Source: a virus
Virus record (IMG/VR): IMGVR_UViG_3300042691_038145
Coordinates: 1-26,956 of that record
Length of the DNA: 26,956 nt
Strand: one strand, 5' to 3'
Shown: positions 6,348-13,756 of the stretch, piece after piece
Numbering within the stretch: position 1 is the stretch's first letter
How the letters are laid out: every line of letters starts with the position of its first letter
The notes under the pieces: model-generated
Databases searched by the model: none
Told to the model about the DNA's origin: nothing
What the model saw: only the letters and a program-made list of their open reading frames with translations
Translations under genes and position numbers: made by a program

Positions 6348-7274
6348 ATGCCAGCGCAAACCACTACAGAAACTCAGGACGGAATTCCAGTCAAGCTATT
6401 GAATGCCGCAATTGGTGCACTGAAACCGCACCTTGCTGCGCTTATGCTTGTGAGTCGGGATTTTTCTTCGGAAGTAGCCGAACAGGGCGACACCGTACGA
6501 ATCAACGTAAGGGGGGGAGTAACTGTCCGCACCAAGGTTGAAGGTACGGATATCACTTCGGATGCCCCCACAAATACGAAGAAAGACGTGGTTCTGGAAT
6601 TCCACAAGTACGTTTCGTGGGCAAGTTCCAGCATGGTAACCTCCCTTACTCTGCCAGAGGCAATCAATTATCTGCCCGATGCAATGGCAGGACTGGCAGA
6701 GGAAATCGAGGGCGCAATTCTCGCCGCAATGTGGGCCCAGGCTGGAAACGCTGTAGGGACGGCAGAGGTTGACCTTGACGCCAGTGGAATCAAAGCCCTT
6801 ATGCGAAAGGCCGATGAATTGAAATTCCCTGTCAGTGGTCGGCATTTGATTGTGTCTGCCAAGGATAAGGGCTCACTTCTGGAAGAACCGCAAGTAACTC
6901 ACCAGAATATTCGTGGGGAACAGGCAACCGCTGCCCTTACCGACGGGCTTGTCGGCCGGATTTTCGGTTTCGATGTTTTCTATTCCGGTGGTGTGGATTC
7001 TGTCAGTGTAACCGCTGGCACTCCCCCCGTTACCACGGTAACCACACACAACGTAGCGTTTCACCCGTCGTCAGTCGCATTTGTTTCGCGTGCATTGGCA
7101 CTGCCCCCAGAGGGTACCGCAAATGCCGCGCTTATGGTAGACCCTGAAACGGGTTTGGTTTTGCGATACGTTCAAGCGTACGATGCAAAGGCAATGAACG
7201 TGCTCAATACCATCGACATTTTGTTTGGTGTTCGTGTGGTAGACCCGCGCCTTTGCATTGACGCGGTAGCGTAA
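6348..7274 (+). CDS. Major capsid protein (P22 coat/gp5-like HK97 fold)
   Basis: This 308-residue protein would form the icosahedral shell. The N-terminal region has the GDTVRINVRGGVTVR strand pair typical of P22-type coat proteins, and residues 199-215 (DGLVGRIFGFDVFYSGG) match the conserved G-x-I-x-G-F-D-V-x-x-S segment of that family. The C-terminal DPETGLVLRYVQAYD is also coat-like. It follows the scaffold and precedes the minor head proteins. I chose ATG 6348 because AGGA lies about 7 bases upstream; an upstream in-frame TTG at 6279 would add 23 unlikely residues and fall inside the hairpin-rich leader. Confidence 0.85.
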   Translation: MPAQTTTETQDGIPVKLLNAAIGALKPHLAALMLVSRDFSSEVAEQGDTVRINVRGGVTVRTKVEGTDITSDAPTNTKKDVVLEFHKYVSWASSSMVTSLTLPEAINYLPDAMAGLAEEIEGAILAAMWAQAGNAVGTAEVDLDASGIKALMRKADELKFPVSGRHLIVSAKDKGSLLEEPQVTHQNIRGEQATAALTDGLVGRIFGFDVFYSGGVDSVSVTAGTPPVTTVTTHNVAFHPSSVAFVSRALALPPEGTANAALMVDPETGLVLRYVQAYDAKAMNVLNTIDILFGVRVVDPRLCIDAVA

Positions 7275-7284
7275 GGAATTTTCG

Positions 7285-7305
7285 GGCTGGGTAAAACCCG
7301 CCTTT
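7285..7305 (+). terminator. Weak hairpin after the capsid gene
   Basis: GGC-T-GGGT (7285-7292) pairs with ACCCGCC (7296-7302) with one bulged T and an AAA loop, followed by only three T. It may be a partial terminator or an mRNA stabiliser that sets capsid expression apart from downstream genes. Confidence 0.3.
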
Positions 7306-7366
7306 GCGTGAGTGCCTGGTATTTGGTATTCTCGCAAGTGCGGTAGCTAAAATAAAAAGGTGCAAA

Positions 7367-8095
7367 ATGAATTCAGTTTTCGTGGTCAACGATTCAGGGC
7401 GGGTTTTGGAAATTCAAGATGCCGCATTGCGCGCAAAGCTATTGCGCACGGGTTTTCGTGAGGCAATGCCGCGAGAAATTGAGCAATACAAGATTTTGCT
7501 TGAGAATTCCCGTGGAAATGTCGAAGCAATCCGCGAAAATCGGGTAAAGCGAAAGGCAAATCGTTTGCAATCAATTATCGCAGCCGAGTGTCCAAATATG
7601 TCACTTGAATTGCGTGGAAACGTCAAGGTTTTTTGTGAGGGTTTGGCAGCGAACTACGTTGGACGTGCACCGGTAGAGGAAGTACCGGCGCCCCCCTCAC
7701 TTGACCAGAGGGCCCCAGAGGGCGCGGACGGTCTGCCCCCTTCCCTGCCCCCCTCCCTGCCCCCTGTAGGGCCTCAGACGCGCTTTGAGGAATCCACAGG
7801 GGCAAAACTGCCCCCTCTGCCCCCTCTGCCCCCCTCCCCCGGTCCTGTAGAGGCAGAGGCAGAGGGCCTGGGACTCGACACAACCGAGTCAGAGGGTGAG
7901 GTACAAGTTGACTTGTCGGCAATGGATGAAACCGAGCTTGAAAAGCTGCTGACAGAGTATTTCAATTTCGACGCACGAAACCTTACCAAGCAAAATATCG
8001 AAGATTTGGCACAGGAAAGGGGTGTGCCAATTGACGGCCGCAAATCTCGCTTGAATATGCTGCGAGACGTTGCAAAGCATTTTGCTACGGCGTAA
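7367..8095 (+). CDS. Head-associated protein with repeat-derived Pro-rich linker
   Basis: This 242-residue protein has three parts. Residues 1-75 hold a segment (VNDSGRVLEIQDAALRAKLLRTGFREAMPREIEQY) resembling a short domain found in many phage head-region proteins. Residues about 108-171 are low complexity, built of LPPLPP and EAEAEGLGLD units from the G-rich repeat family. Residues 183-242 form a charged helical domain (ELEKLLTEYFNFDARNLTKQNIEDLAQERG) resembling small helix-extension-helix or SAP-type modules. The ATG at 7367 has AAGG 7 bases upstream; a TTG at 7304 is in frame but lacks support. The stop directly abuts the next start. It is likely a head decoration or connector accessory, but I do not recognise the whole protein. 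Confidence 0.65.
   Translation: MNSVFVVNDSGRVLEIQDAALRAKLLRTGFREAMPREIEQYKILLENSRGNVEAIRENRVKRKANRLQSIIAAECPNMSLELRGNVKVFCEGLAANYVGRAPVEEVPAPPSLDQRAPEGADGLPPSLPPSLPPVGPQTRFEESTGAKLPPLPPLPPSPGPVEAEAEGLGLDTTESEGEVQVDLSAMDETELEKLLTEYFNFDARNLTKQNIEDLAQERGVPIDGRKSRLNMLRDVAKHFATA
7690..7881 (+). repeat. Coding C-rich/G-rich low-complexity block
   Basis: The segment contains CTGCCCC/CTCCCTGCCCC units, the reverse-complement sense of the G-rich repeats, then GAGGCAGAGGCAGAGGGCCT and a partial core GGGACTCGACAC (7870-7881). It encodes the Pro-rich linker of the head-associated protein. Confidence 0.75.
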
Positions 8096-8968
8096 ATGGC
8101 TACACGACGAAATAACGCAAACCTGCAAAGGTTGCGGAAATTTCAGGAAACGCAAAGCCTAACGATTGAAAATGGTTCACAATCTCTGCTAGATGCGTAT
8201 CAGAATTCTCTGAAAAAGGTTTCGGACGCATTAGCAGAAGAAGCCGATAAAAGGCAGGGGCAAGCAACGTCGGATATTCTGTCCGGCGTAAATCGTAGGG
8301 CGGTAAAGTTTGGCGAAGTAACCCGCCCTATTTGGTCTGCCTTTGAAAAGCATTTGGATTCACTGGCAGAGGAAATAGACGGCCTCTCTAAATTATACGG
8401 CCGAAATTATGCAATCGGTGAGGTAGACCGCGCACTAATAAAAACCCTAAAAGGTTTGTGGCCAGAGGTAAGAAACGGCCGGCTAATCCCAGGCACGGGC
8501 GCAGCCGGTAGGTTTTACGATTTGTCCGCATATCATCGGCAGGAATTGGCCAATTCAGTAACCCGCAACGTTTTAGGGGCTGCTGATAGACGAACAATAA
8601 TTCGTGACCTCGGCCAAACGTTGAAGCGTACAGAAAGCCAGGCTAGCCAATTGTTCCACGACGCAAGTATTCAATTTGCGCGGACAATTCAGTTAGAAAA
8701 GGCAAAAGAGCAAGGCTTTGAGTATTTCGTTTCAATGGGCCCCAGGGATGGAATAACCCGTAGATTTTGCGGTGTGGTTTTGAACCTAATTTGGTCAAGG
8801 CCTGAAATTGAGCGAATGAGAAACGGCCAGGATTCAGGGTCGGTTTTCATAACTCACGGCGGTTACAATTGTCGTCACCATTGGCAGGCCGTTGAAAGGG
8901 ATTGGTTTTCTGACGATGAATGGAATTCTCAAAGGGGAGTCTGGGTAGACTCTCTAGGAAGTGAGTAA
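8096..8968 (+). CDS. Minor head protein, Mu gpF-like
   Basis: This 290-residue protein belongs by motif to the phage Mu gpF/SPP1 gp7 minor head protein family, which sits inside or on the head near the portal and is often needed for infective heads. Residues 212-263 show the family signature: VSMGPRDGITRRFC (D218, T221, R222, C225) and then HGGYNCRHHW at 254-263. The N-terminal 150 residues are helical. It starts immediately after the upstream stop and ends immediately before the next ATG. No catalytic or toxin domain is fused to it. Confidence 0.87.
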   Translation: MATRRNNANLQRLRKFQETQSLTIENGSQSLLDAYQNSLKKVSDALAEEADKRQGQATSDILSGVNRRAVKFGEVTRPIWSAFEKHLDSLAEEIDGLSKLYGRNYAIGEVDRALIKTLKGLWPEVRNGRLIPGTGAAGRFYDLSAYHRQELANSVTRNVLGAADRRTIIRDLGQTLKRTESQASQLFHDASIQFARTIQLEKAKEQGFEYFVSMGPRDGITRRFCGVVLNLIWSRPEIERMRNGQDSGSVFITHGGYNCRHHWQAVERDWFSDDEWNSQRGVWVDSLGSE

Positions 8969-9634
8969 ATGATAAACGCAGCACATATACACGCAGAAGA
9001 CCGTTCCCTTTATTCTTCCTATTCAGGGGAAATACAAACCGAAATAGAGCTAGCAATTCAGGACGTAACGGAATCACTCACGGCTAACGGTTACAGAGAT
9101 TTGGCATTTGAATTAGGCGAGCGTAACATTTGCCAATTCAACATTTTCGGAACGGGTATGCTACCGGCCGGGAGTTATGCAATCGAATTAGAGGAAAGCG
9201 TTTTGCGTTGGCTTTTTTCAACCGTAGAGGAAAGGGAATTGCCAGACTCATTTGTAGCAGAGGCAGAGGCAGAGGGCACACCGTACAACATAACGGCAAA
9301 GCTCACCAGAGGCCGGCTGAAATTGATTCTGATAGAAAGCGAAGAAATCGAGGTTTCGGGAGTGTCTGTTATGCTGGCGCAAATAGGTGTCCCAGGGACA
9401 GACGCACCGGTTAGCAGGCTGGCAACCTTTCGCGCATTGCATTTGATTTATCGAGGGCTAATGCGTTCCCCCGACGACCATTTTTCAGCCAAGGCAAAAG
9501 CCTATGATTTGGATTATACCAGAAAGCTGAAAGAAATAGTAAAGGGGGGAGGGGCGCCGGGTATAATGGCAGAAAGCGGGAATAGTTTAGCCAACGTTGC
9601 ACCGGCCGGTGGTAAGACACTTATCAGAGGGTAA
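8969..9634 (+). CDS. Probable head-tail connector (adaptor) protein
   Basis: This 221-residue protein lies between the minor head protein and the tail-completion gene, the place of neck adaptors. The N-terminal part (about 18-60) is helical. The centre has beta strands (ITAKLTRGRLKLILIESEEIEVSGVSVML). Residues about 152-187 form a helical hairpin (RALHLIYRGLMRS through DYTRKLKEI), reminiscent of connector proteins in which a short Tyr-rich helix pair packs on the portal. The C-terminus is Gly-rich and probably flexible. It contains a small EAEAEG stretch from the GAGGCA repeat. The call is mainly from gene order. Confidence 0.5.
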   Translation: MINAAHIHAEDRSLYSSYSGEIQTEIELAIQDVTESLTANGYRDLAFELGERNICQFNIFGTGMLPAGSYAIELEESVLRWLFSTVEERELPDSFVAEAEAEGTPYNITAKLTRGRLKLILIESEEIEVSGVSVMLAQIGVPGTDAPVSRLATFRALHLIYRGLMRSPDDHFSAKAKAYDLDYTRKLKEIVKGGGAPGIMAESGNSLANVAPAGGKTLIRG

Positions 9635-9637
9635 ACA

Positions 9638-10279
9638 GTGGCAATTGACCGAGGCGCAATAGCGGTAGGAATTGAAATTCCGGCTGAAACGCTGGCTCTT
9701 TTGCTATTGAAATTGAAGGTTCAAGCAAACCCTCGTTTGCGAGACGGTAAAGGCAGGTATATAAAATCTGCCTCAATAATGGAACTTACAGACCGCCAAT
9801 TGTCGAGCCTGGCAAATAGAGCGGTATTTGAAATCAAAAAGCGAACAAACCCAGATAGCGGTTATGGGTTGGACTTCGAAGAAAAACCGTTTGCCAAGTA
9901 TTCGAAAAAATACGCAAAGAAAAAGCACAAAACAGTAAGGCAGGCAATTGACCGGGCAAGGGTAAACCTTGTGGGTTTCAAGGCTAAGGGTAGCGCGGGG
10001 GGCACTGGTGGCCTAATGCTGGCTAGCCTGGCAGGGTCTGCACAATCGGGTGCAGCTAGGGTGCATTTTAGCAACGTGGATGCCGCACGAATTGCGAATT
10101 TCCATAACTCACTAAAACCACGAAAGAAAATACCGCTTCGAAGGTTCCTAGATTTTGGTCACAAAACAAAAAGTTACGAAAATCTGGCGCAAATGGCAAT
10201 GCGGTTTCTAATCACTAACATCGAAGAATTCTGGCGAAATAATAAGATACAGCCGGACGGAAGGGTTACTAAATTATGA
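9638..10279 (+). CDS. Tail completion / virion morphogenesis protein (HK97 gp10 or Mu gpG-like)
   Basis: This 213-residue basic protein has the hallmarks of neck proteins that join head and tail: PFAKYSKKYAKKK (84-96), a helix with LMLASLAG (126-133), FSNVDAARIANFHN, and the C-terminal IPLRRFLDFG (165-174), comparable to the IPxRxFLG motif of the family. The start is GTG at 9638 with AGAGG 7 bases upstream. It overlaps the next gene as ATGA, suggesting coupled translation. Confidence 0.7.
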   Translation: MAIDRGAIAVGIEIPAETLALLLLKLKVQANPRLRDGKGRYIKSASIMELTDRQLSSLANRAVFEIKKRTNPDSGYGLDFEEKPFAKYSKKYAKKKHKTVRQAIDRARVNLVGFKAKGSAGGTGGLMLASLAGSAQSGAARVHFSNVDAARIANFHNSLKPRKKIPLRRFLDFGHKTKSYENLAQMAMRFLITNIEEFWRNNKIQPDGRVTKL

Positions 10280-10809
10280 AAACTTACCCGCGAGAAAAGG
10301 TTTTGGAAGCACTGGTAAAGGTGCTGAAAGACGGCGGATTCAATAGCGTTTTTTGTGACGCGATAACCGACAAAATGGTTGCTGACGCGGATATGCCCGC
10401 TGCAATAATTGAGGAAGTTACCGAGTCACTTACCCGCGTAACTGCTGGCAGAGAGAAAAGGATTTTCCGTGTAAATAGCCTTTTGGTTATTGATTTGCAA
10501 GGCAAGGTAAAAACCGAAACTGGCAAACGCAATGGAAGCCTAAGCAAATACAGAAACCTAATGAGCCGACAATTATTGCGAATTCTCGCCAATAATCCGG
10601 CGCTAGTTTGTCAGCTAGAAGGTGAAACCGCGTCAGAGGCACACTGTCTTGACTGTGCCGCATCGTTTGAGGTATCGTACAATTCAGAGGGCGCGTCCCT
10701 TCCCTATTGTCGGGCCCTGGTACCAATAACCGTTCAATTTGACGAAGAAATCTCCCCCGTTGAGACAACAAGCTGGTCAGAAATAGACTACGAAATTGAA
10801 AAGAGGTAG
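10276..10809 (+). CDS. Probable tail terminator protein
   Basis: This 177-residue protein directly precedes the sheath gene, where contractile-tail phages encode the protein that caps the finished tail. It has an N-terminal helix, an alpha/beta core with strands (RIFRVNSLLVIDLQG, CRALVPITVQFDEE) and an acidic C-terminus, consistent with the ring-forming terminator fold. It contains four Cys, with CLDC at about 122-125. The AAGAGG overlapping its last codons is the ribosome-binding site of the sheath gene. The assignment is from position and general fold character. Confidence 0.5.
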   Translation: MKTYPREKVLEALVKVLKDGGFNSVFCDAITDKMVADADMPAAIIEEVTESLTRVTAGREKRIFRVNSLLVIDLQGKVKTETGKRNGSLSKYRNLMSRQLLRILANNPALVCQLEGETASEAHCLDCAASFEVSYNSEGASLPYCRALVPITVQFDEEISPVETTSWSEIDYEIEKR

Positions 10810-10812
10810 AAA

Positions 10813-12756
10813 ATGCAGGTAGGTACCGAAATTATCCAGAAAGTCGCCGGACCTTTGGGACCGACAGATAACGAGGGTGCAAACGATTTTGTTTTCGGAC
10901 GATTTCAGAGGGGGCCTTTGACGCCGACCCTCGTTTCGTCGTTTGAACAATTCGAAACCATTTTCGGAACTACCGTTTCAAACGGTACAAGCGAGAATTT
11001 CAACGAATCTTGGTTCGTTGTTCGTGACCTTTTTTCAGGCAATTTCGACAAGCGGCCTGTGTGGGTTTGTCGAATTGAGGGGGATAGCGCAAACAGTGCG
11101 TCAATTTCAGTAGACAATACTGAGGGGCAAGCTATGGCCTTTTTCTGGGCTAAGGGGCCTGGGACAGACGGCAATAATTTGTCAGTGAGAATCACGGCCG
11201 GAATTCGTGAAGGATACAAGATTGAAGTCCTTTACTTCGGGAGTGTCGTCGAGGTTTGGGATGATATCGTTATTGACGCAGGAACTCCGTACGATACCGG
11301 ATTCGAGAAAATTCGTAACGGTAGCAATTGGATTGGTTGCGCTGTAAACGAGCCGGAAGAAATCGTGGGGAGTCCGGCAATTCCGGGCGTCTATTCTCTG
11401 ACAAAGAATGCAACCCCATTGCCCCCCCTGGCGCTTATGCCAACGCCAGAAACCCGCAATTTTGTGGCAACCTTTTCTGTAAGACATTTGCTAGGCCCTT
11501 CCGGTCCTGGCACTGTCTACAACGTTACAGGGACTTTCGTACAGGATGTTTCGGATACAACGGCGGATATTCTGGCAGGGCTTGCGGCGAATTTACAGAA
11601 CGCTTTGAATTCTGGTGTTATGACGGGTCTGTATACCGTAAACTATAACGGGGATACTTCCGTTATCACAATAACGGGACCGGGCACAATTCTTTTCAGT
11701 TTCGATTCTTTTGAAATTGAGGGGAGTTCATCGGGACCATTGAACCCGATGGATTATTTCTCTCTTTCTTCAACCAACTATGTTCCAGAGGTTCCAGACT
11801 TGGGAATTGTCTGGGATATTTCATTGCCATTTCAACAGAGCCTTGAAGGTGGTACAAATTCCGCGCCAGACACCGAAGAAATTGTCGGGGAAAATGGGGA
11901 GAGTTTGTCTGGCGTGTATCTCATGACCGGTTTTCATGGCTGGGGCTGGGTGCATTGTCCTGACTTTGATTCCGATTCATCGGTTTTCGATGCCCTTACA
12001 ACGCACGCTGCAACGGTATTCCGCCAGTTTCTCAGTACCAGTGACGAATTCTCGCCGGAAGATGTTGTGACAAATCACCCCGGAAATCCGGCCGGCGGGT
12101 ATAACGTGCTCAGGTATTATCCAAAGTTTCCTCTGTCCCAACGGAGCGGGGGAAGGGTTTACACACGCCCGGTTAGCCGAACGGGACGAATAACGTCAAT
12201 CTGGAAAACCCTTCAACGCACGGTCAGCTTAGGCAAGGCCCCAGCGGGTAAGGATTTTGTGATGGACGTAAAACCCATTTCAATGATGGGGGAAATGAAT
12301 TCCACGCAGGCAGATTTGCTGGTATCCGGGGGGGTAAATCCTATCTGGAGAAACGGCGCGAATAAGCCAATTTGCGTACAAGGTGCACGTACCTTTGACC
12401 GCTCAGGAAATTGGAAATTCGCGCACCACGGGCACATTTGGAATATGGCAGCCTATTGGTTGCAACAATTTCTGGACAATACCACGTACGACGCTGTAGA
12501 CCCTGAATGGTTTTCGCAGCAAAAGACTTCAATTTACAGCCGGTTTGCAAGCTGGGCGCGTGAAGGGGCTTTCTACGGGGAAATTCCGGCGCCGGGTACC
12601 GACTCCGACGAAACGAATTGTTTTGCGGTAGATTTTGGGCCCCATTTGCTGTCAAACGAAGACATAAACGCAGGGCGTTTGCGTGTGAGTGTTTGGTTTG
12701 TACCCGCTCTTACAAACGAGCGCACCACGCTAACCCTTGCAAAGCGCAACCTGTAA
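10813..12756 (+). CDS. Tail sheath protein (contractile tail)
   Basis: This 647-residue protein should form the contractile sheath around the tube. The N-terminus (FVFGRFQRGPLTPTLVSSFEQFETIFG) matches the usual sheath start, in which a ring-entry domain is followed by a segment naming the tail fibre axis. The C-terminal part has QFLDNTTYDAVDPEWFSQQKTSIYSRF and ends in a beta strand, GRLRVSVWFVPALTNERTTLTL, that resembles the strand exchanged between neighbouring sheath subunits. The middle (about residues 190-350) is a variable surface domain. Size, position before the tube, and context of baseplate genes all agree. This gene defines the phage as a myovirus type. Confidence 0.85.
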   Translation: MQVGTEIIQKVAGPLGPTDNEGANDFVFGRFQRGPLTPTLVSSFEQFETIFGTTVSNGTSENFNESWFVVRDLFSGNFDKRPVWVCRIEGDSANSASISVDNTEGQAMAFFWAKGPGTDGNNLSVRITAGIREGYKIEVLYFGSVVEVWDDIVIDAGTPYDTGFEKIRNGSNWIGCAVNEPEEIVGSPAIPGVYSLTKNATPLPPLALMPTPETRNFVATFSVRHLLGPSGPGTVYNVTGTFVQDVSDTTADILAGLAANLQNALNSGVMTGLYTVNYNGDTSVITITGPGTILFSFDSFEIEGSSSGPLNPMDYFSLSSTNYVPEVPDLGIVWDISLPFQQSLEGGTNSAPDTEEIVGENGESLSGVYLMTGFHGWGWVHCPDFDSDSSVFDALTTHAATVFRQFLSTSDEFSPEDVVTNHPGNPAGGYNVLRYYPKFPLSQRSGGRVYTRPVSRTGRITSIWKTLQRTVSLGKAPAGKDFVMDVKPISMMGEMNSTQADLLVSGGVNPIWRNGANKPICVQGARTFDRSGNWKFAHHGHIWNMAAYWLQQFLDNTTYDAVDPEWFSQQKTSIYSRFASWAREGAFYGEIPAPGTDSDETNCFAVDFGPHLLSNEDINAGRLRVSVWFVPALTNERTTLTLAKRNL

Positions 12757-12806
12757 GGCAACGCTCCCAGGCATACGGGTAAACCGGAAAACAAATCAGA
12801 GGCAAA

Positions 12807-13223
12807 ATGGAAACTCGCAGCAAATCGCACAATCTCATTTACTCCCCACAATTTCCGCGCATTATGTTTCTTACCCGAACGGGTGGAAATTCAAGCACGG
12901 CGGTAAGCCAGTCGCAGCCAGGCCCAGGGAAAAACCCGGTAAATTTCACTGGCCCTACAACGTGTGGTACTTTGACCGTAACCAAGCCAATTGATTTGGT
13001 GAAGGATGCCCCCATTATCCGATGGAATCGGGAATGGGATAAGGGCCGACGGGTATTGATTGACATTGTAGAGCAGCCAACAAATCCCGACGGCACTCCG
13101 AACGGCCCTCCGACGATTTGGCGAAATTGCGCAAAATCTGATTTTGACACTGGAGACAGTGATTCGAATTCAGCAGACCCGCAAATGCTGACAATTGCGC
13201 TTCAACCAACGCACCGCGAATAG
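12807..13223 (+). CDS. Tail tube protein
   Basis: This 138-residue protein follows the sheath and precedes the chaperone and tape measure, the invariant place of the tube gene in contractile phages. It is rich in beta strands (VNFTGPTTCGTLTVTKPIDLVKDAP and RRVLIDIVEQ) with few helices, as expected for the tube fold. The ATG has CAGAGG just upstream. The call rests on size, order and strand content. Confidence 0.65.
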   Translation: METRSKSHNLIYSPQFPRIMFLTRTGGNSSTAVSQSQPGPGKNPVNFTGPTTCGTLTVTKPIDLVKDAPIIRWNREWDKGRRVLIDIVEQPTNPDGTPNGPPTIWRNCAKSDFDTGDSDSNSADPQMLTIALQPTHRE

Positions 13224-13244
13224 TAGCGCGAAAAGAAAACCCTA

Positions 13245-13255
13245 CCCTAAACCCT
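13245..13255 (+). repeat. CCCTAAACCCT before the chaperone gene
   Basis: This 11-base motif is identical to 2220-2230 and again lies in a short gap before a gene start (ATG at 13266) with no clear Shine-Dalgarno sequence. Its role is unknown. Confidence 0.45.
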
Positions 13256-13265
13256 TGGCTAGAAA

Positions 13266-13613
13266 ATGGCAACGAGAAAATTGGAATTGTTGGACGGTTT
13301 CGTTGACGATAGCGGTGTAGCGCACAAAAACGTTGTTTTGCGCTCACCACAAATGTCAGACGAATTCGAAAGGGACAGAAAACTCACCCTTATGCGCGCA
13401 AAGGGTCAGATAATTCCGAAGGATGGAAACTTTGAATTGTTTGCGCTTATTTTGGAGTGTATTGAATCCTGGGACGGCCTGGTAAATTGGAACATGCAAA
13501 CAATGGCCAGCCTTTCCCGTAGGGACGGGCGTTTGATTGTTCAAACGTTTGCTTTTTTGGATATGGCGCCGGCATTTGACGACGACGGGCAGCTTACAGA
13601 AGCGGGAAAATAA
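13266..13613 (+). CDS. Tail assembly chaperone, short form (lambda G-like)
   Basis: This 115-residue protein lies between tube and tape measure, where phages encode the chaperone that binds the tape measure during tail assembly. It has the usual plan: an N-terminal segment (VLRSPQMSDEFE), a helical centre (FALILECIESWDGLVNWNMQTM) and the LSRRDGRLIVQTFAFL helix comparable to Mu gp41 and P2 gpE types. It ends at TAA 13611-13613, directly after the heptamer GGGAAAA, which allows a longer product by -1 frameshifting. Confidence 0.75.
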   Translation: MATRKLELLDGFVDDSGVAHKNVVLRSPQMSDEFERDRKLTLMRAKGQIIPKDGNFELFALILECIESWDGLVNWNMQTMASLSRRDGRLIVQTFAFLDMAPAFDDDGQLTEAGK

Positions 13614-13756
13614 TTGCGACTCGTTACGCAATGGCAGCGCGAGTCGCTAAAATAACAACCGTTCCTGTGTTACACTTGCTCGACTGCACAGATAAAGAAT
13701 TCGCAATTTGGCAACATGCCGCAATAATCGTGCTGAAAAAAGAGCAAGGTAAATAA
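13266..13756 (+). CDS. Tail assembly chaperone, long form made by -1 frameshift (lambda GT-like)
   Basis: If the ribosome slips back one base on GGGAAAA (13604-13610), translation continues through 13611 in the -1 frame and stops at TAA 13754-13756, directly before the tape measure ATG at 13757. This adds 48 residues (starting IIATRYAMAARVAKI and ending LKKEQGK) to give about 163. The extension has no start codon at a useful position and ends exactly where the next gene begins, so it is most simply a T-like domain. The arrangement matches the conserved frameshift in tail genes of lambda, Mu and P2. The extension contains the ribosome-binding site of the tape measure gene. Confidence 0.85.
13604..13647 (+). 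promoter_or_regulatory. Programmed -1 ribosomal frameshift signal
   Basis: The heptamer G GGA AAA (13604-13610) is in the X-XXY-YYZ phase of the chaperone frame and directly precedes the zero-frame TAA. After a 5-base spacer (13611-13615) comes a stem: GCGACTCG (13616-13623) pairs perfectly with CGAGTCGC (13640-13647), and CGC (13627-13629) pairs with GCG (13637-13639) above a three-base bulge, leaving a 7-base loop. Slippery site, spacer and GC-rich stem all match known -1 frameshift signals. Confidence 0.88.

Noticed and set aside
7323-7353. TTGGTA and TAAAAT as a promoter before the head-associated gene
   Set aside because: The spacing is 19 bases and a start near 7360 would remove the ribosome-binding site from the transcript.
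7304-7366. Upstream TTG start for the head-associated protein
   Set aside because: ATG 7367 has a good AAGG upstream; the extension would start in the hairpin after the capsid gene.
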